Source of the DNA: Candidatus Cloacimonadota bacterium
Lineage (GTDB): Bacteria; Cloacimonadota; Cloacimonadia; Cloacimonadales; TCS61
DNA: 6,735 nucleotides
Direction: 5' to 3'
NCBI GenBank assembly: GCA_027858325.1
Contig: JAQICU010000375.1
Coordinates: 1-6,735 of the forward strand
The position numbers and the translations under genes were made by a program. The notes under the pieces are model-generated. The model was not told where the DNA came from. It did no database searches and saw only the letters and a program-made list of their open reading frames with translations. Positions 1-5,583 of the stretch are shown piece after piece. Each line of letters opens with the position of its first letter. Position 1 is the stretch's first letter.

Positions 1-46
1 GATTTATAACTACACATAATAATATTAAACTCAATATTTTTTTCAT
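1..46 (-). CDS. Start of an exported protein (5' fragment, runs off window)
   Basis: Reading the minus strand from 46, an ATG opens a frame of 15 full codons to the window edge: MKKILSLILLCVVIN. Two lysines followed by an unbroken hydrophobic run with a cysteine at residue 11 is the classic beginning of a Sec signal peptide. The cysteine could belong to a lipobox, but LLC followed by VV is not a good one, so a plain signal peptide is as likely. A Shine-Dalgarno-like GGAAG lies 4 nt upstream. The gene is on the same strand as the rest of the window but is separated from the operon by about 380 bp of repeat-bearing sequence, so it probably has its own promoter. The mature protein is outside the window, so no function can be given. 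Confidence 0.6.
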   Translation of the reverse strand, partial: MKKILSLILLCVVIN

Positions 47-50
47 TTTT

Positions 51-55
51 CTTCC
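51..55 (-). promoter_or_regulatory. Ribosome binding site of the exported-protein fragment
   Basis: GGAAG on the minus strand, 4 nt before the ATG at 46. It supports that ATG as a real start. It sits inside the small palindrome TTCCGGAA (52-59). Confidence 0.5.
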
Positions 56-208
56 GGAAAATTTACACTTATTTTTTTTATTACCAATCATTTATCATAT
101 AATCATTAATGCAAAACCGAATTTGATAAATTGAAAGTTAAGTGTCAAGATAGAAAAAGTTAAACAGTTGAATAGTTTAGTTGTTGAGAGGAGAAAAGTG
201 AAATTATC

Positions 209-252
209 GTCATCCTGACGAGTCTTTCACGTTGCTCTCTTAAGGAAGGATA
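209..252 (+). repeat. Dispersed palindromic repeat, copy A
   Basis: It begins GTCATCCTGA and ends GAAGGATA. ATCCT (212-216) can pair with AGGAT (247-251), closing a loop of about 30 nt. The same head and tail recur at 5456-5498 on the other strand (copy B), with an unrelated middle. It resembles the GTCATCCTGA...GAAGGAT extragenic repeats common in some bacterial genomes; that resemblance is from general knowledge and was not searched. Confidence 0.55.
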
Positions 253-308
253 AGTTATAAAAATAATCAATTTAAAATCCCTCGTCTCTTCGTTAAGAGT
301 AACAGCAA

Positions 309-359
309 GCCCCGTGGAATCCTGTGAAACAGGTGTGCGAAGCACAATTCCACAAGGGC
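309..359. repeat. Perfect three-way-junction palindrome
   Basis: The outer stem is GTGGAAT (314-320) pairing with ATTCCAC (347-353). Inside it are two adjacent hairpins: CCTGT/ACAGG (321-325 with 329-333) and TGTGC/GCACA (334-338 with 342-346). Both have the triloop GAA. No base is unpaired at the junction. Outside, GCCC (309-312) pairs with GGGC (356-359) across a small internal loop of one C against AA. On the minus strand both loops read TTC. It could act as a cruciform in DNA or a folded RNA. It begins about 70 nt downstream of the radical SAM stop codon, so it would lie in the operon's 3' region if transcription reads that far. Confidence 0.65.
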
Positions 360-368
360 AAGTAGAAA

Positions 369-404
369 CCTCCAGCCTTCGTTAAAGAACTTCGGCTTGG
401 CAGG
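369..404 (-). terminator. Possible terminator after the dapB operon
   Basis: This is a bulged hairpin 23 nt past the radical SAM stop codon. CCT-CCA-GCC (369-377) pairs with GGC-TGG-AGG (394-404), nine pairs with single-base bulges at 397 and 401 and a 16-nt loop. On the minus strand the stem is followed only by TTTCT, a poor T tract, so it may be a repeat unit rather than a strong intrinsic terminator. Confidence 0.3.
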
Positions 405-427
405 CAGAGTGACGGAAAAATTAGTTT

Positions 428-2866
428 TTACACTTCATGTATAAGTTCACGGCGGATGATCTCAAAATCGTTAGTATTTTCTCTTTCAATTTCAAAAATG
501 TGTTGTAAGCAATCGAAAATACTCGCGCCAACAGTTTTCTTTATTACAGTTAACTCAGTATTATGCCACTCTATTTTATGGATGATACTTTTGAGGTTAC
601 CTGTTTTTGCTTTTCCTTTACGAATTCGTGTGAACGGCCATTCTTCAGTTTCATTAAATTCAATCGTCTTTTGCTTTAAGATTTCTGTAAATTCTTCCGG
701 CGGGATAACTGAGATCTTTTCAAACTGATAATAATCCATTGCCCGCATTTGTTTGTTTTCTATTGGGATCACCTTTTTGAGTTTAAGCTGCTTCGGCATA
801 ACTTTATCAAATTGTGCAAAGATTAATTCGGGTGAAGTTTCCTCTTTCATGACAAAATCAAAATACTCATTTTCACCTTGTACACCAAGAGGTAAAGGTG
901 CTCCTAACGACGCTTTAGGATGAACATTATAACCATGTGAAAACACAATCGGCAGATCTACCGCTCTTAAGATATTGTGGATCATTCGCATTGTATCAAG
1001 ATGTGCAACAAACCTTAATCTGCCCACTTTACTAAAGAATACACGGTAATGTATATTTGGAATATTAGATTGTTCATCCACTGCAATTTCAAAAGTGGGA
1101 GTTTTTTTGTGAGGAACGTATTGTGGCTGGATCTCATTATTGCAGATACCGCAATAAGTGCAGGCTTCATCACGGCAATCTTCTGTTAACTGTACCTTTT
1201 TTGCTCTTTCCCAATCCACTACTAAAAATTTCTTAGTTATTCCAATATCAATTTGATCCCATGGAAGTTTCCCATCTATTTTTATTGTGTTAGTATAATC
1301 TGTAATATCTATCTTTAGATCATCAATTGCTGTTTGCCAGTACCGGAAACAAAAATGCTCATTCCAACCATCAAATTTCGCTCCGTACTTATATGCTTTA
1401 TGAATAAGTTCACCGACGGTTTTGTCACCACGTCCAATAATGCATTCCAAAACAGAATTATCAACTTCATGATATTTTACTATGACAAATTTATACCTTT
1501 CAAGTCCGTTACGGATCTGATAAATTTTTGAAAGTAATGTTTCTTTATCATCCATCTTTGCCCATTGGAAAGGTGTGAAAGGTTTGGGAACGAAAGGTGA
1601 GATGGCAACATTGATCTGCAGTTTCTTTCCTGATATATTAATGATGTCCTCAATGAGTTTAATAATTCCCAGTATATCATCATCGTTTTCGAATGGGAGC
1701 CCGATCATGAAATATAATTTAACCAGTTGCCAACCGTTATTGAGGGCAATTTGAATGCTTTTAAAAATATCATCTTCGGTTATATTCTTATTAATAATAT
1801 CACGTAATCTCTGACTTCCTGCTTCCGGTGCGAGTGTGAGACCGGTTTGCCGCATAGCACTCATTAATTTTGTCAAGTCGTCATCAATGCTGTCCACCCT
1901 CATAGAAGGCAGCGATAAACTGGAGTTGTCTATGTTATTGTAAATATCCAACAATAGCGGTTTTATGCAGGAATAGTCGCTGGAAGAGAGTGAAGTGAGT
2001 GCAGCTTCACTCCAGCCGTAACTGCCAATCTCTTTGACTAATTGTTCAAGGATAACTTTAGGATCACGTTCCCGAACGGGACGATAGAACATTCCGGCAA
2101 AACAGAACCTACAGCCTTTAGAGCATCCCCGCATGATCTCGGCTACATACCGATAATGAGTTGGCTGGATCCAGGGTATAAGCTGATTTTTATGTGATTT
2201 GTCAAGATTATCAAAATCCATAAATTTACGTACTTTAATTATTTTTTCTTTGTGCAAAGTCGGAACGTAAACTCCTTCAATATTGGCAAGCGCAGTAAGT
2301 TTCTCAACTCGGTTTTTTTGTTTTGTTTCTTTTAAAGCATCTTTGATCTCTATTATTGCATCTTCACCATCACCAATAAGGAAGGCATCAAAGAAAATCG
2401 AGAGCGGCATTGGATTTGCTCCGGCTGGACCACCACCCAATATTATCGGATCATCTTCATTTCTATCTTTATTTAAGAGTGGAATATTTGCTAAATCAAA
2501 CATATAGAGAATGTTTGTAAAAGTCAGTTCAGATTGAAGTGTGAAACCAATTACATCGAAATCGGAACAGGCTAAAGAACTTTCAATTCCAAAAAGAGGT
2601 ATCTTATTATGTTTGAGTAGTTCGCCAAAATCCGGCCATGGTGCATAAACGCGGTCTGCAACTGCATCTTCTTCGTTATTAAGAATTGTATAAAGAATTT
2701 TGAGTCCAAGATGTGAAAAACCGATCTCATAAACATCGGGGAAGGCAAGACAGAAATTCACACTATTTATTGAAGGAGTTTTCCCATAACTATTCAGCTC
2801 GCTATTTATATAACGTGCAGGTTTAAGAACGGACGCCAAGAGGTGTTCGTATTTTACTTTATTCAT
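428..2866 (-). CDS. TIGR03960-type radical SAM protein fused to DUF2344
   Basis: An 812-residue protein with three parts. Residues about 35-200 form a B12-binding-like Rossmann region (GGGP at 144-147, GDGED at 165-169) without a canonical DxHxxG cobalamin motif. Residues about 236-480 are the radical SAM core with C248, C252 and C255 in a CxxxCxxC motif that would bind the 4Fe-4S/SAM cluster. A second cysteine group, C564, C569, C572 and C575 (DCRxxxCxxCGxC), probably holds another metal or cluster. Residues about 605-812 are the radical-SAM-linked DUF2344/TIGR03936 domain (RLRFVAHLD at 616-624). The fused form is widespread in bacteria but its reaction is unknown. I chose the start at 2866: residues there match family N-termini, while the longer frame up to 2950 would run back into the rodZ-like gene. 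It lies 13 nt after that gene and has no recognisable Shine-Dalgarno, so translation may be coupled. The product is probably cytoplasmic and oxygen-sensitive. Confidence 0.9.
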   Translation of the reverse strand: MNKVKYEHLLASVLKPARYINSELNSYGKTPSINSVNFCLAFPDVYEIGFSHLGLKILYTILNNEEDAVADRVYAPWPDFGELLKHNKIPLFGIESSLACSDFDVIGFTLQSELTFTNILYMFDLANIPLLNKDRNEDDPIILGGGPAGANPMPLSIFFDAFLIGDGEDAIIEIKDALKETKQKNRVEKLTALANIEGVYVPTLHKEKIIKVRKFMDFDNLDKSHKNQLIPWIQPTHYRYVAEIMRGCSKGCRFCFAGMFYRPVRERDPKVILEQLVKEIGSYGWSEAALTSLSSSDYSCIKPLLLDIYNNIDNSSLSLPSMRVDSIDDDLTKLMSAMRQTGLTLAPEAGSQRLRDIINKNITEDDIFKSIQIALNNGWQLVKLYFMIGLPFENDDDILGIIKLIEDIINISGKKLQINVAISPFVPKPFTPFQWAKMDDKETLLSKIYQIRNGLERYKFVIVKYHEVDNSVLECIIGRGDKTVGELIHKAYKYGAKFDGWNEHFCFRYWQTAIDDLKIDITDYTNTIKIDGKLPWDQIDIGITKKFLVVDWERAKKVQLTEDCRDEACTYCGICNNEIQPQYVPHKKTPTFEIAVDEQSNIPNIHYRVFFSKVGRLRFVAHLDTMRMIHNILRAVDLPIVFSHGYNVHPKASLGAPLPLGVQGENEYFDFVMKEETSPELIFAQFDKVMPKQLKLKKVIPIENKQMRAMDYYQFEKISVIPPEEFTEILKQKTIEFNETEEWPFTRIRKGKAKTGNLKSIIHKIEWHNTELTVIKKTVGASIFDCLQHIFEIERENTNDFEIIRRELIHEV

Positions 2867-2879
2867 ATATTTATTGTAT

Positions 2880-3512
2880 TTATTCGTCGTAATTAAATGG
2901 GTTCTTTTTATCTTTGAAAAGCAGTTCATCCAGATGATCGATAGTATCATTTATAACTATTACCTCAGGTTTTTCGATCTGCTCCAGCACAACCAGTTCA
3001 TCTTCCTTTTCCACTTCAGGAACATTTCTTTTGCTAGTATTTTCAATTGGTTTTTTTGTTTTCTCTTTAGGCTTTATCTGCATTCCAGCATTTGCCTTTT
3101 TAAAAGGCGGCCATGTGAGAATTCCGTCTTTATAAAGATTAATAACAAGATAAGAGAGGAATAAAATAACAATGATAAGCAGCATAATGGAGAATATTTT
3201 TGTAGGAATTAAATACTTCTTAGGTTGAGAGGAACTGCTCTTGGATATGTATTGTGGTTTACTATTAAATTGGTTTTGCAAAAGCTCATGGACTTCATCT
3301 TTACTAATTTCCAGTGCTTTTGCATAGGTTAGTATCATAGCTTTAGCATAACCAATTCCACCAAGATCATCAAAGAGATTATTCTCAATATTTTCCAGAA
3401 GTCGCACATTTAACTTTGTGATCCCAGAGATTTCCTCGAGGCTCAAATTCTTCTTCTTTCTTATTGTATGTAAATATTCTCCTATACTAATATTCTCTTT
3501 ATAATTCTCCAT
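2880..3512 (-). CDS. RodZ-like membrane HTH protein, short form
   Basis: A 210-residue protein. Residues about 8-77 are a helix-turn-helix domain of the HTH_25/RodZ type (IGEYLHTIRKKKNLSLEEIS, then GGIGYAKAMILTYAKALEIS). A lysine- and serine-rich linker follows, then one membrane segment at about 106-125, then a charged, proline- and lysine-rich tail of about 85 residues. In RodZ the cytoplasmic HTH binds MreB and the periplasmic part contacts the wall-elongation machinery. Here the tail is low in complexity and the beta-rich DUF4115 domain found at the C-terminus of many RodZ proteins is not visible, so this is a short version. The start is supported by GAGG at 3521-3524, 8 nt upstream and touching the stop codon of the preceding gene. 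It lies 5 nt after the YfiM-like gene in the dap operon, which suits a role in cell shape or wall synthesis. A membrane-bound regulator is a less likely alternative. Confidence 0.8.
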   Translation of the reverse strand: MENYKENISIGEYLHTIRKKKNLSLEEISGITKLNVRLLENIENNLFDDLGGIGYAKAMILTYAKALEISKDEVHELLQNQFNSKPQYISKSSSSQPKKYLIPTKIFSIMLLIIVILFLSYLVINLYKDGILTWPPFKKANAGMQIKPKEKTKKPIENTSKRNVPEVEKEDELVVLEQIEKPEVIVINDTIDHLDELLFKDKKNPFNYDE

Positions 3513-3517
3513 AGTCT

Positions 3518-3841
3518 TTACCTCAAATTGTTTATTAATACAATTCCAACAATCACTCCGGCAGTATCATAAGCCAGATCATGCCAGCTGAAACCAGTTT
3601 TCTTTAATTTTTTATCACTATACTCTTTTCCTGTTCCCAATGCAAGCGTGATTGAAGCAGCAAAATAAATACTTTTTTTGTGGGAATGTTCCAGAATATC
3701 TTTATTCATCCCATAATTCCAGTAAGTGAGAAATGCACTCCCGGTAAAATGCAAAACTTTATCTTCTCCCAGCAATTTGCTTTTTGCTGGTAAAGATGCA
3801 GCCATTAGGATAATAATAATAATAAATGAATATCTTTTCAT
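3518..3841 (-). CDS. YfiM/DUF2279-like small exported protein
   Basis: A 107-residue protein. Residues 1-19 are a probable signal peptide (KR, then a run of isoleucines, ending LPA before KS); uncleaved, it would be an N-terminal membrane anchor. The remainder has the pattern I associate with the YfiM/DUF2279 family: D27-K28-x-x-H31-F32 with G34-S35, then G71-K72-E73 with D76, then F84-S85-W86-x-D88-L89 with D92 and G95. Family members are predicted periplasmic or membrane-associated proteins of unknown role. E. coli YfiM is annotated as a lipoprotein, but this one has no cysteine at all, so it cannot be lipidated that way. Two further hydrophobic stretches (about 57-71 and 91-104) could be membrane-embedded, giving a VanZ-like topology. 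The start overlaps the dapF stop as ATGA, indicating translational coupling. The family call is by motif recognition. Confidence 0.65.
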   Translation of the reverse strand: MKRYSFIIIIILMAASLPAKSKLLGEDKVLHFTGSAFLTYWNYGMNKDILEHSHKKSIYFAASITLALGTGKEYSDKKLKKTGFSWHDLAYDTAGVIVGIVLINNLR

Positions 3842-4620
3842 ATTTCCGTACTTCCGTCAAACACATATTCCACTTTTCCAGTTAAGAAGATATTACTTTT
3901 CTTTAGTTCCACGGTTACGCTTCCGCCCGGCATTTGCACAACAACGGGAGATGAGATAATTCCCTTTTCTATTCCGCAGAAGGATGCTGCACAAGCCCCG
4001 GTACCACACGCAAGAGTAACTTCACTTCCTCGTTCCCATATTTTTATCTCAATTTCATTTTTACTTATTTTCTTCGCGAATTCAACATTAATGCCATCAG
4101 TGAAATATGCGGGATTATCAATGATGTGTCCCTGGCATTTGGCTATATTCTCAGATAAAGAATTTATGAAAGTAACAAAATGCGGATTGCCAACCGAGAT
4201 CAAATTCCCCTTAATTCCATTTATCTCGACCTCTTCATCCTGTATAAATTCAGGTACACCAAGATCAATTGTTACTAGTCTTTCTACTTTGTCTTTAATC
4301 AGCCCGATTTTTATGCCTGCAAGGGTTTCTACGGTTATTTCATCTTTACCCGATCTTTGTGATAGATAATAAGAAACACACCGTAGTGCAGAACCGCACA
4401 TCTTTCCTTCAGAACCATCTGCATTGAACATTCTCATCTTGGCATCGTAAGCTGAAGAATTTAGTATTAAAATTATTCCGTCTGAACCGATGCTAAAATT
4501 TCTATTAGAAAGTTTTACCGCCAGCTTGAAAAAATCTATCTTTGGAAGCGGTTTATCTATCAGATCAAAATAGATGTAATCGTTCCCTTGAGCTTGCATC
4601 TTAAAGAAATCAAGTTTCAT
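3838..4620 (-). CDS. dapF: Diaminopimelate epimerase
   Basis: A 260-residue protein, slightly shorter than the usual 270-280. It converts LL-diaminopimelate to meso-diaminopimelate in the cytoplasm, the last step before lysine and the peptidoglycan cross-linking residue. The two catalytic cysteines are present: C75 in ADGSEGKMCG and C205 in ACGTGAC. Other conserved elements are QGNDYIYFD (11-19), GNPHFVTF (144-151), DGINVEF (175-181) and WERGS (195-199), the last holding the Glu-Arg pair that contacts substrate. The segment after the first cysteine reads CGSALRC rather than the common CGNGARC, so the substrate-contacting Asn is Ser here. The start is 6 nt after the dapB stop, with only a weak AGG upstream, so it probably depends on dapB translation. 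The stop overlaps the next start by 4 nt. Confidence 0.95.
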   Translation of the reverse strand: MKLDFFKMQAQGNDYIYFDLIDKPLPKIDFFKLAVKLSNRNFSIGSDGIILILNSSAYDAKMRMFNADGSEGKMCGSALRCVSYYLSQRSGKDEITVETLAGIKIGLIKDKVERLVTIDLGVPEFIQDEEVEINGIKGNLISVGNPHFVTFINSLSENIAKCQGHIIDNPAYFTDGINVEFAKKISKNEIEIKIWERGSEVTLACGTGACAASFCGIEKGIISSPVVVQMPGGSVTVELKKSNIFLTGKVEYVFDGSTEI

Positions 4621-4626
4621 AAATTA

Positions 4627-5364
4627 TCAGCCTATTATTTCGGTTAAGTTATCGGTAAAATTATAGAATCCGGTTTTTTTATTGATCCATTTCGCTGCTC
4701 TTATAGCACCGAGAGCAAGTCCGTTCCTGTTACGTGCCGTATGTTTAAGTTCTATTGTGTCAGCTTCCGAATCAAAGCTGATAGAGTGCATCCCTGGTAT
4801 GTCTCCACTGCGGATACTACCAAAATGAAATTCACTTTTATCAATCCTTCTATCAAGTTTTTCATATTGGGCTTTTGTTTTTCTATCAATATTTTTCAAA
4901 ATAATCTCTGATAGAACTTTGGCGGTTCCCGAAGGGCTGTCCTTCTTTTTGTTATGATGCATTTCAAGGCCATAAAGATCGTAATCTTCTGCTTGGTTCA
5001 TCAGTTTTGCTGTAGTTTCAACAATCGAGAAGAATAGGTTCATCCCAATAGAATAATTAGATCCGTAAACAAACCCCGTTCCCGCTTCCTCTACCAGCAA
5101 TTTGATCTTATCAAGTTCATTGAACCAGCCTGTAGTTCCAGTAACAACATTTTTTCCCAACTTAATTAATTTGGTTAAATTGCCATAAGCAGCGTCAGGC
5201 GTAGAAAATTCAATGCATACATCCGCATTGGCAAGTGTTTCGGCAGTTATTTCGTTACCGAGAAGTGGATCTATCTTTGCTACTATTTCACAATCGTTTT
5301 GCACGGTAAGCTGTTCAATGAGTTTACCCATCTGACCATAACCGATCAATGCAATTTTTAACAT
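4627..5364 (-). CDS. dapB: 4-hydroxy-tetrahydrodipicolinate reductase
   Basis: A 245-residue protein, typical for the family. It reduces 4-hydroxy-tetrahydrodipicolinate to tetrahydrodipicolinate with NAD(P)H in the diaminopimelate/lysine pathway. Residues 1-13 hold the nucleotide-binding GYGQMG loop, followed by EFSTPDA (52-58) and TGTTGW (75-80). The catalytic region is EMHHNKKKDSPSGTA (134-148), where H136-H137 and K140 align with the active-site His pair and Lys of the E. coli enzyme and SGT contacts substrate. The segment RSGDIPGMHSISF (185-197) is also typical. A strong Shine-Dalgarno 6 nt upstream fixes the start. It is the first gene of the operon: 256 bp separate it from the peptidase, and dapF follows 6 nt downstream. 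dapA and the other pathway genes are not in the window. Confidence 0.96.
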   Translation of the reverse strand: MLKIALIGYGQMGKLIEQLTVQNDCEIVAKIDPLLGNEITAETLANADVCIEFSTPDAAYGNLTKLIKLGKNVVTGTTGWFNELDKIKLLVEEAGTGFVYGSNYSIGMNLFFSIVETTAKLMNQAEDYDLYGLEMHHNKKKDSPSGTAKVLSEIILKNIDRKTKAQYEKLDRRIDKSEFHFGSIRSGDIPGMHSISFDSEADTIELKHTARNRNGLALGAIRAAKWINKKTGFYNFTDNLTEIIG

Positions 5365-5370
5365 ATATTA

Positions 5371-5377
5371 TCCTTTT
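5371..5377 (-). promoter_or_regulatory. Ribosome binding site of dapB
   Basis: AAAAGGA on the minus strand with a 6-nt spacer (TAATAT) to the ATG at 5364. It is the clearest Shine-Dalgarno in the operon, consistent with dapB being the leading gene. Confidence 0.7.
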
Positions 5378-5392
5378 AATAACTTTTAATAA
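5373..5392. repeat. 10-bp perfect tandem repeat at the dapB start
   Basis: CTTTTAATAA occurs twice with no gap (5373-5382 and 5383-5392). On the minus strand this is TTATTAAAAG twice, and the copy nearer dapB supplies most of its ribosome binding site. It could be a recent slippage duplication. Confidence 0.7.
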
Positions 5393-5395
5393 GCA

Positions 5396-5452
5396 ACTAA
5401 CACTATCGAACTAATGCAAACTAAAGATTAAATTTAGTCCATACAAATTAGT
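5396..5452. promoter_or_regulatory. Cluster of five TTAGT/ACTAA motifs upstream of dapB
   Basis: On the plus strand ACTAA lies at 5396, 5410 and 5420, and TTAGT at 5434 and 5448 (first base given). The steps are 14, 10, 14 and 14 nt. Two pairs form nested inverted repeats: ACTAAA/TTTAGT (5420-5425 with 5433-5438) and ACTAAT/ATTAGT (5410-5415 with 5447-5452). The position is right for an operator or promoter region of the dapB operon. No convincing -35/-10 pair was found, so a regulatory role is inferred from repetition and place only. Confidence 0.35.
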
Positions 5453-5455
5453 GTT

Positions 5456-5498
5456 TATCCTTCGATACAACCGGCAGCTGCCGGACACTCAGGATGAC
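5456..5498 (-). repeat. Dispersed palindromic repeat, copy B
   Basis: Read on the minus strand it begins GTCATCCTGAGTG and ends TCGAAGGATA, sharing head and tail with copy A. ATCCT and AGGAT at the ends can pair. The middle contains a 14-bp perfect palindrome, CCGGCAGCTGCCGG (5471-5484), strikingly GC-rich for this neighbourhood. It lies between the peptidase and the dapB promoter region. Confidence 0.6.
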
Positions 5499-5525
5499 AC
5501 AAACTTGAGAATAAATTTAAGTAGT

Positions 5526-5571
5526 TAGAAACAATGTCATGGTGAGCGTAATCGAACCACAATTGTTTCTA
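5526..5571 (+). repeat. Dispersed palindromic repeat, copy C, with 10-bp arms
   Basis: The core at 5536-5561 begins GTCATGGTGAGCG and ends TCGAACCACA, a short relative of copy B with only 3 nt in place of its 20-nt centre. TGGT (5540-5543) pairs with ACCA (5556-5559). The core is flanked exactly by perfect inverted arms, TAGAAACAAT (5526-5535) and ATTGTTTCTA (5562-5571), so the whole forms one long hairpin. On the minus strand it could help end transcription from the peptidase gene. Confidence 0.55.
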
Positions 5572-5583
5572 CATAAACTGAAA

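Larger units (their letters stand above)
208..414. repeat. Composite repeat element with inverted ends
   Basis: The left end reads CGTCATCCTG (208-217). The right end, reverse complemented (405-414), reads CGTCACTCTG, matching at 8 of 10 positions. Between them lie a GTCATCCTGA-type unit, a small hairpin, a three-way-junction palindrome and a bulged hairpin. The block is clearly less AT-rich than the flanking 47-207. There is no transposase or long open frame, so it is either a non-autonomous extragenic element or several repeat units that inserted side by side. No target-site duplication is obvious. Confidence 0.45.
47..427. other. Gene-free region carrying repeats
   Basis: This is 381 bp between the radical SAM stop codon and the exported-protein start. 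The part at 47-207 is very AT-rich and is the only place for the downstream gene's promoter, but no convincing -35/-10 pair was found. The part at 208-414 is a composite of short palindromic units listed separately. It also holds a small perfect hairpin at 286-299 (CTCTT, loop CGTT, AAGAG). A short open frame at 160-345 on the minus strand is an accident of these repeats and is not a gene. Confidence 0.7.

Noticed and set aside
158..189. Degenerate 8-bp periodicity of AGTT in the AT-rich region
   Set aside because: Only the AGTT core recurs (158, 166, 174) and the rest of each unit differs; too weak to call a repeat or binding array.
160..345. Open frame of 61 codons on the minus strand
   Set aside because: It starts inside the three-way-junction palindrome and runs through repeat units, has no ribosome binding site, and its translation is not protein-like; it is a by-product of the repeats.
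1334..1531. Plus-strand open frames opposite the radical SAM gene, and similar ones opposite the other genes
   Set aside because: They lie wholly within well-supported minus-strand genes, have no family resemblance and no ribosome binding sites; they are shadow frames.
2867..2950. Longer N-terminus for the radical SAM protein
   Set aside because: It would overlap the rodZ-like gene by about 70 nt, and the extra 28 residues do not resemble the family, whose N-termini match the sequence from 2866.
5365..5460. Sigma-70 or Bacteroidota-type promoter for dapB
   Set aside because: Several partial -35/-10 or TTTG/TAnnTTTG matches exist in this AT-rich stretch, but none has good boxes and good spacing together.
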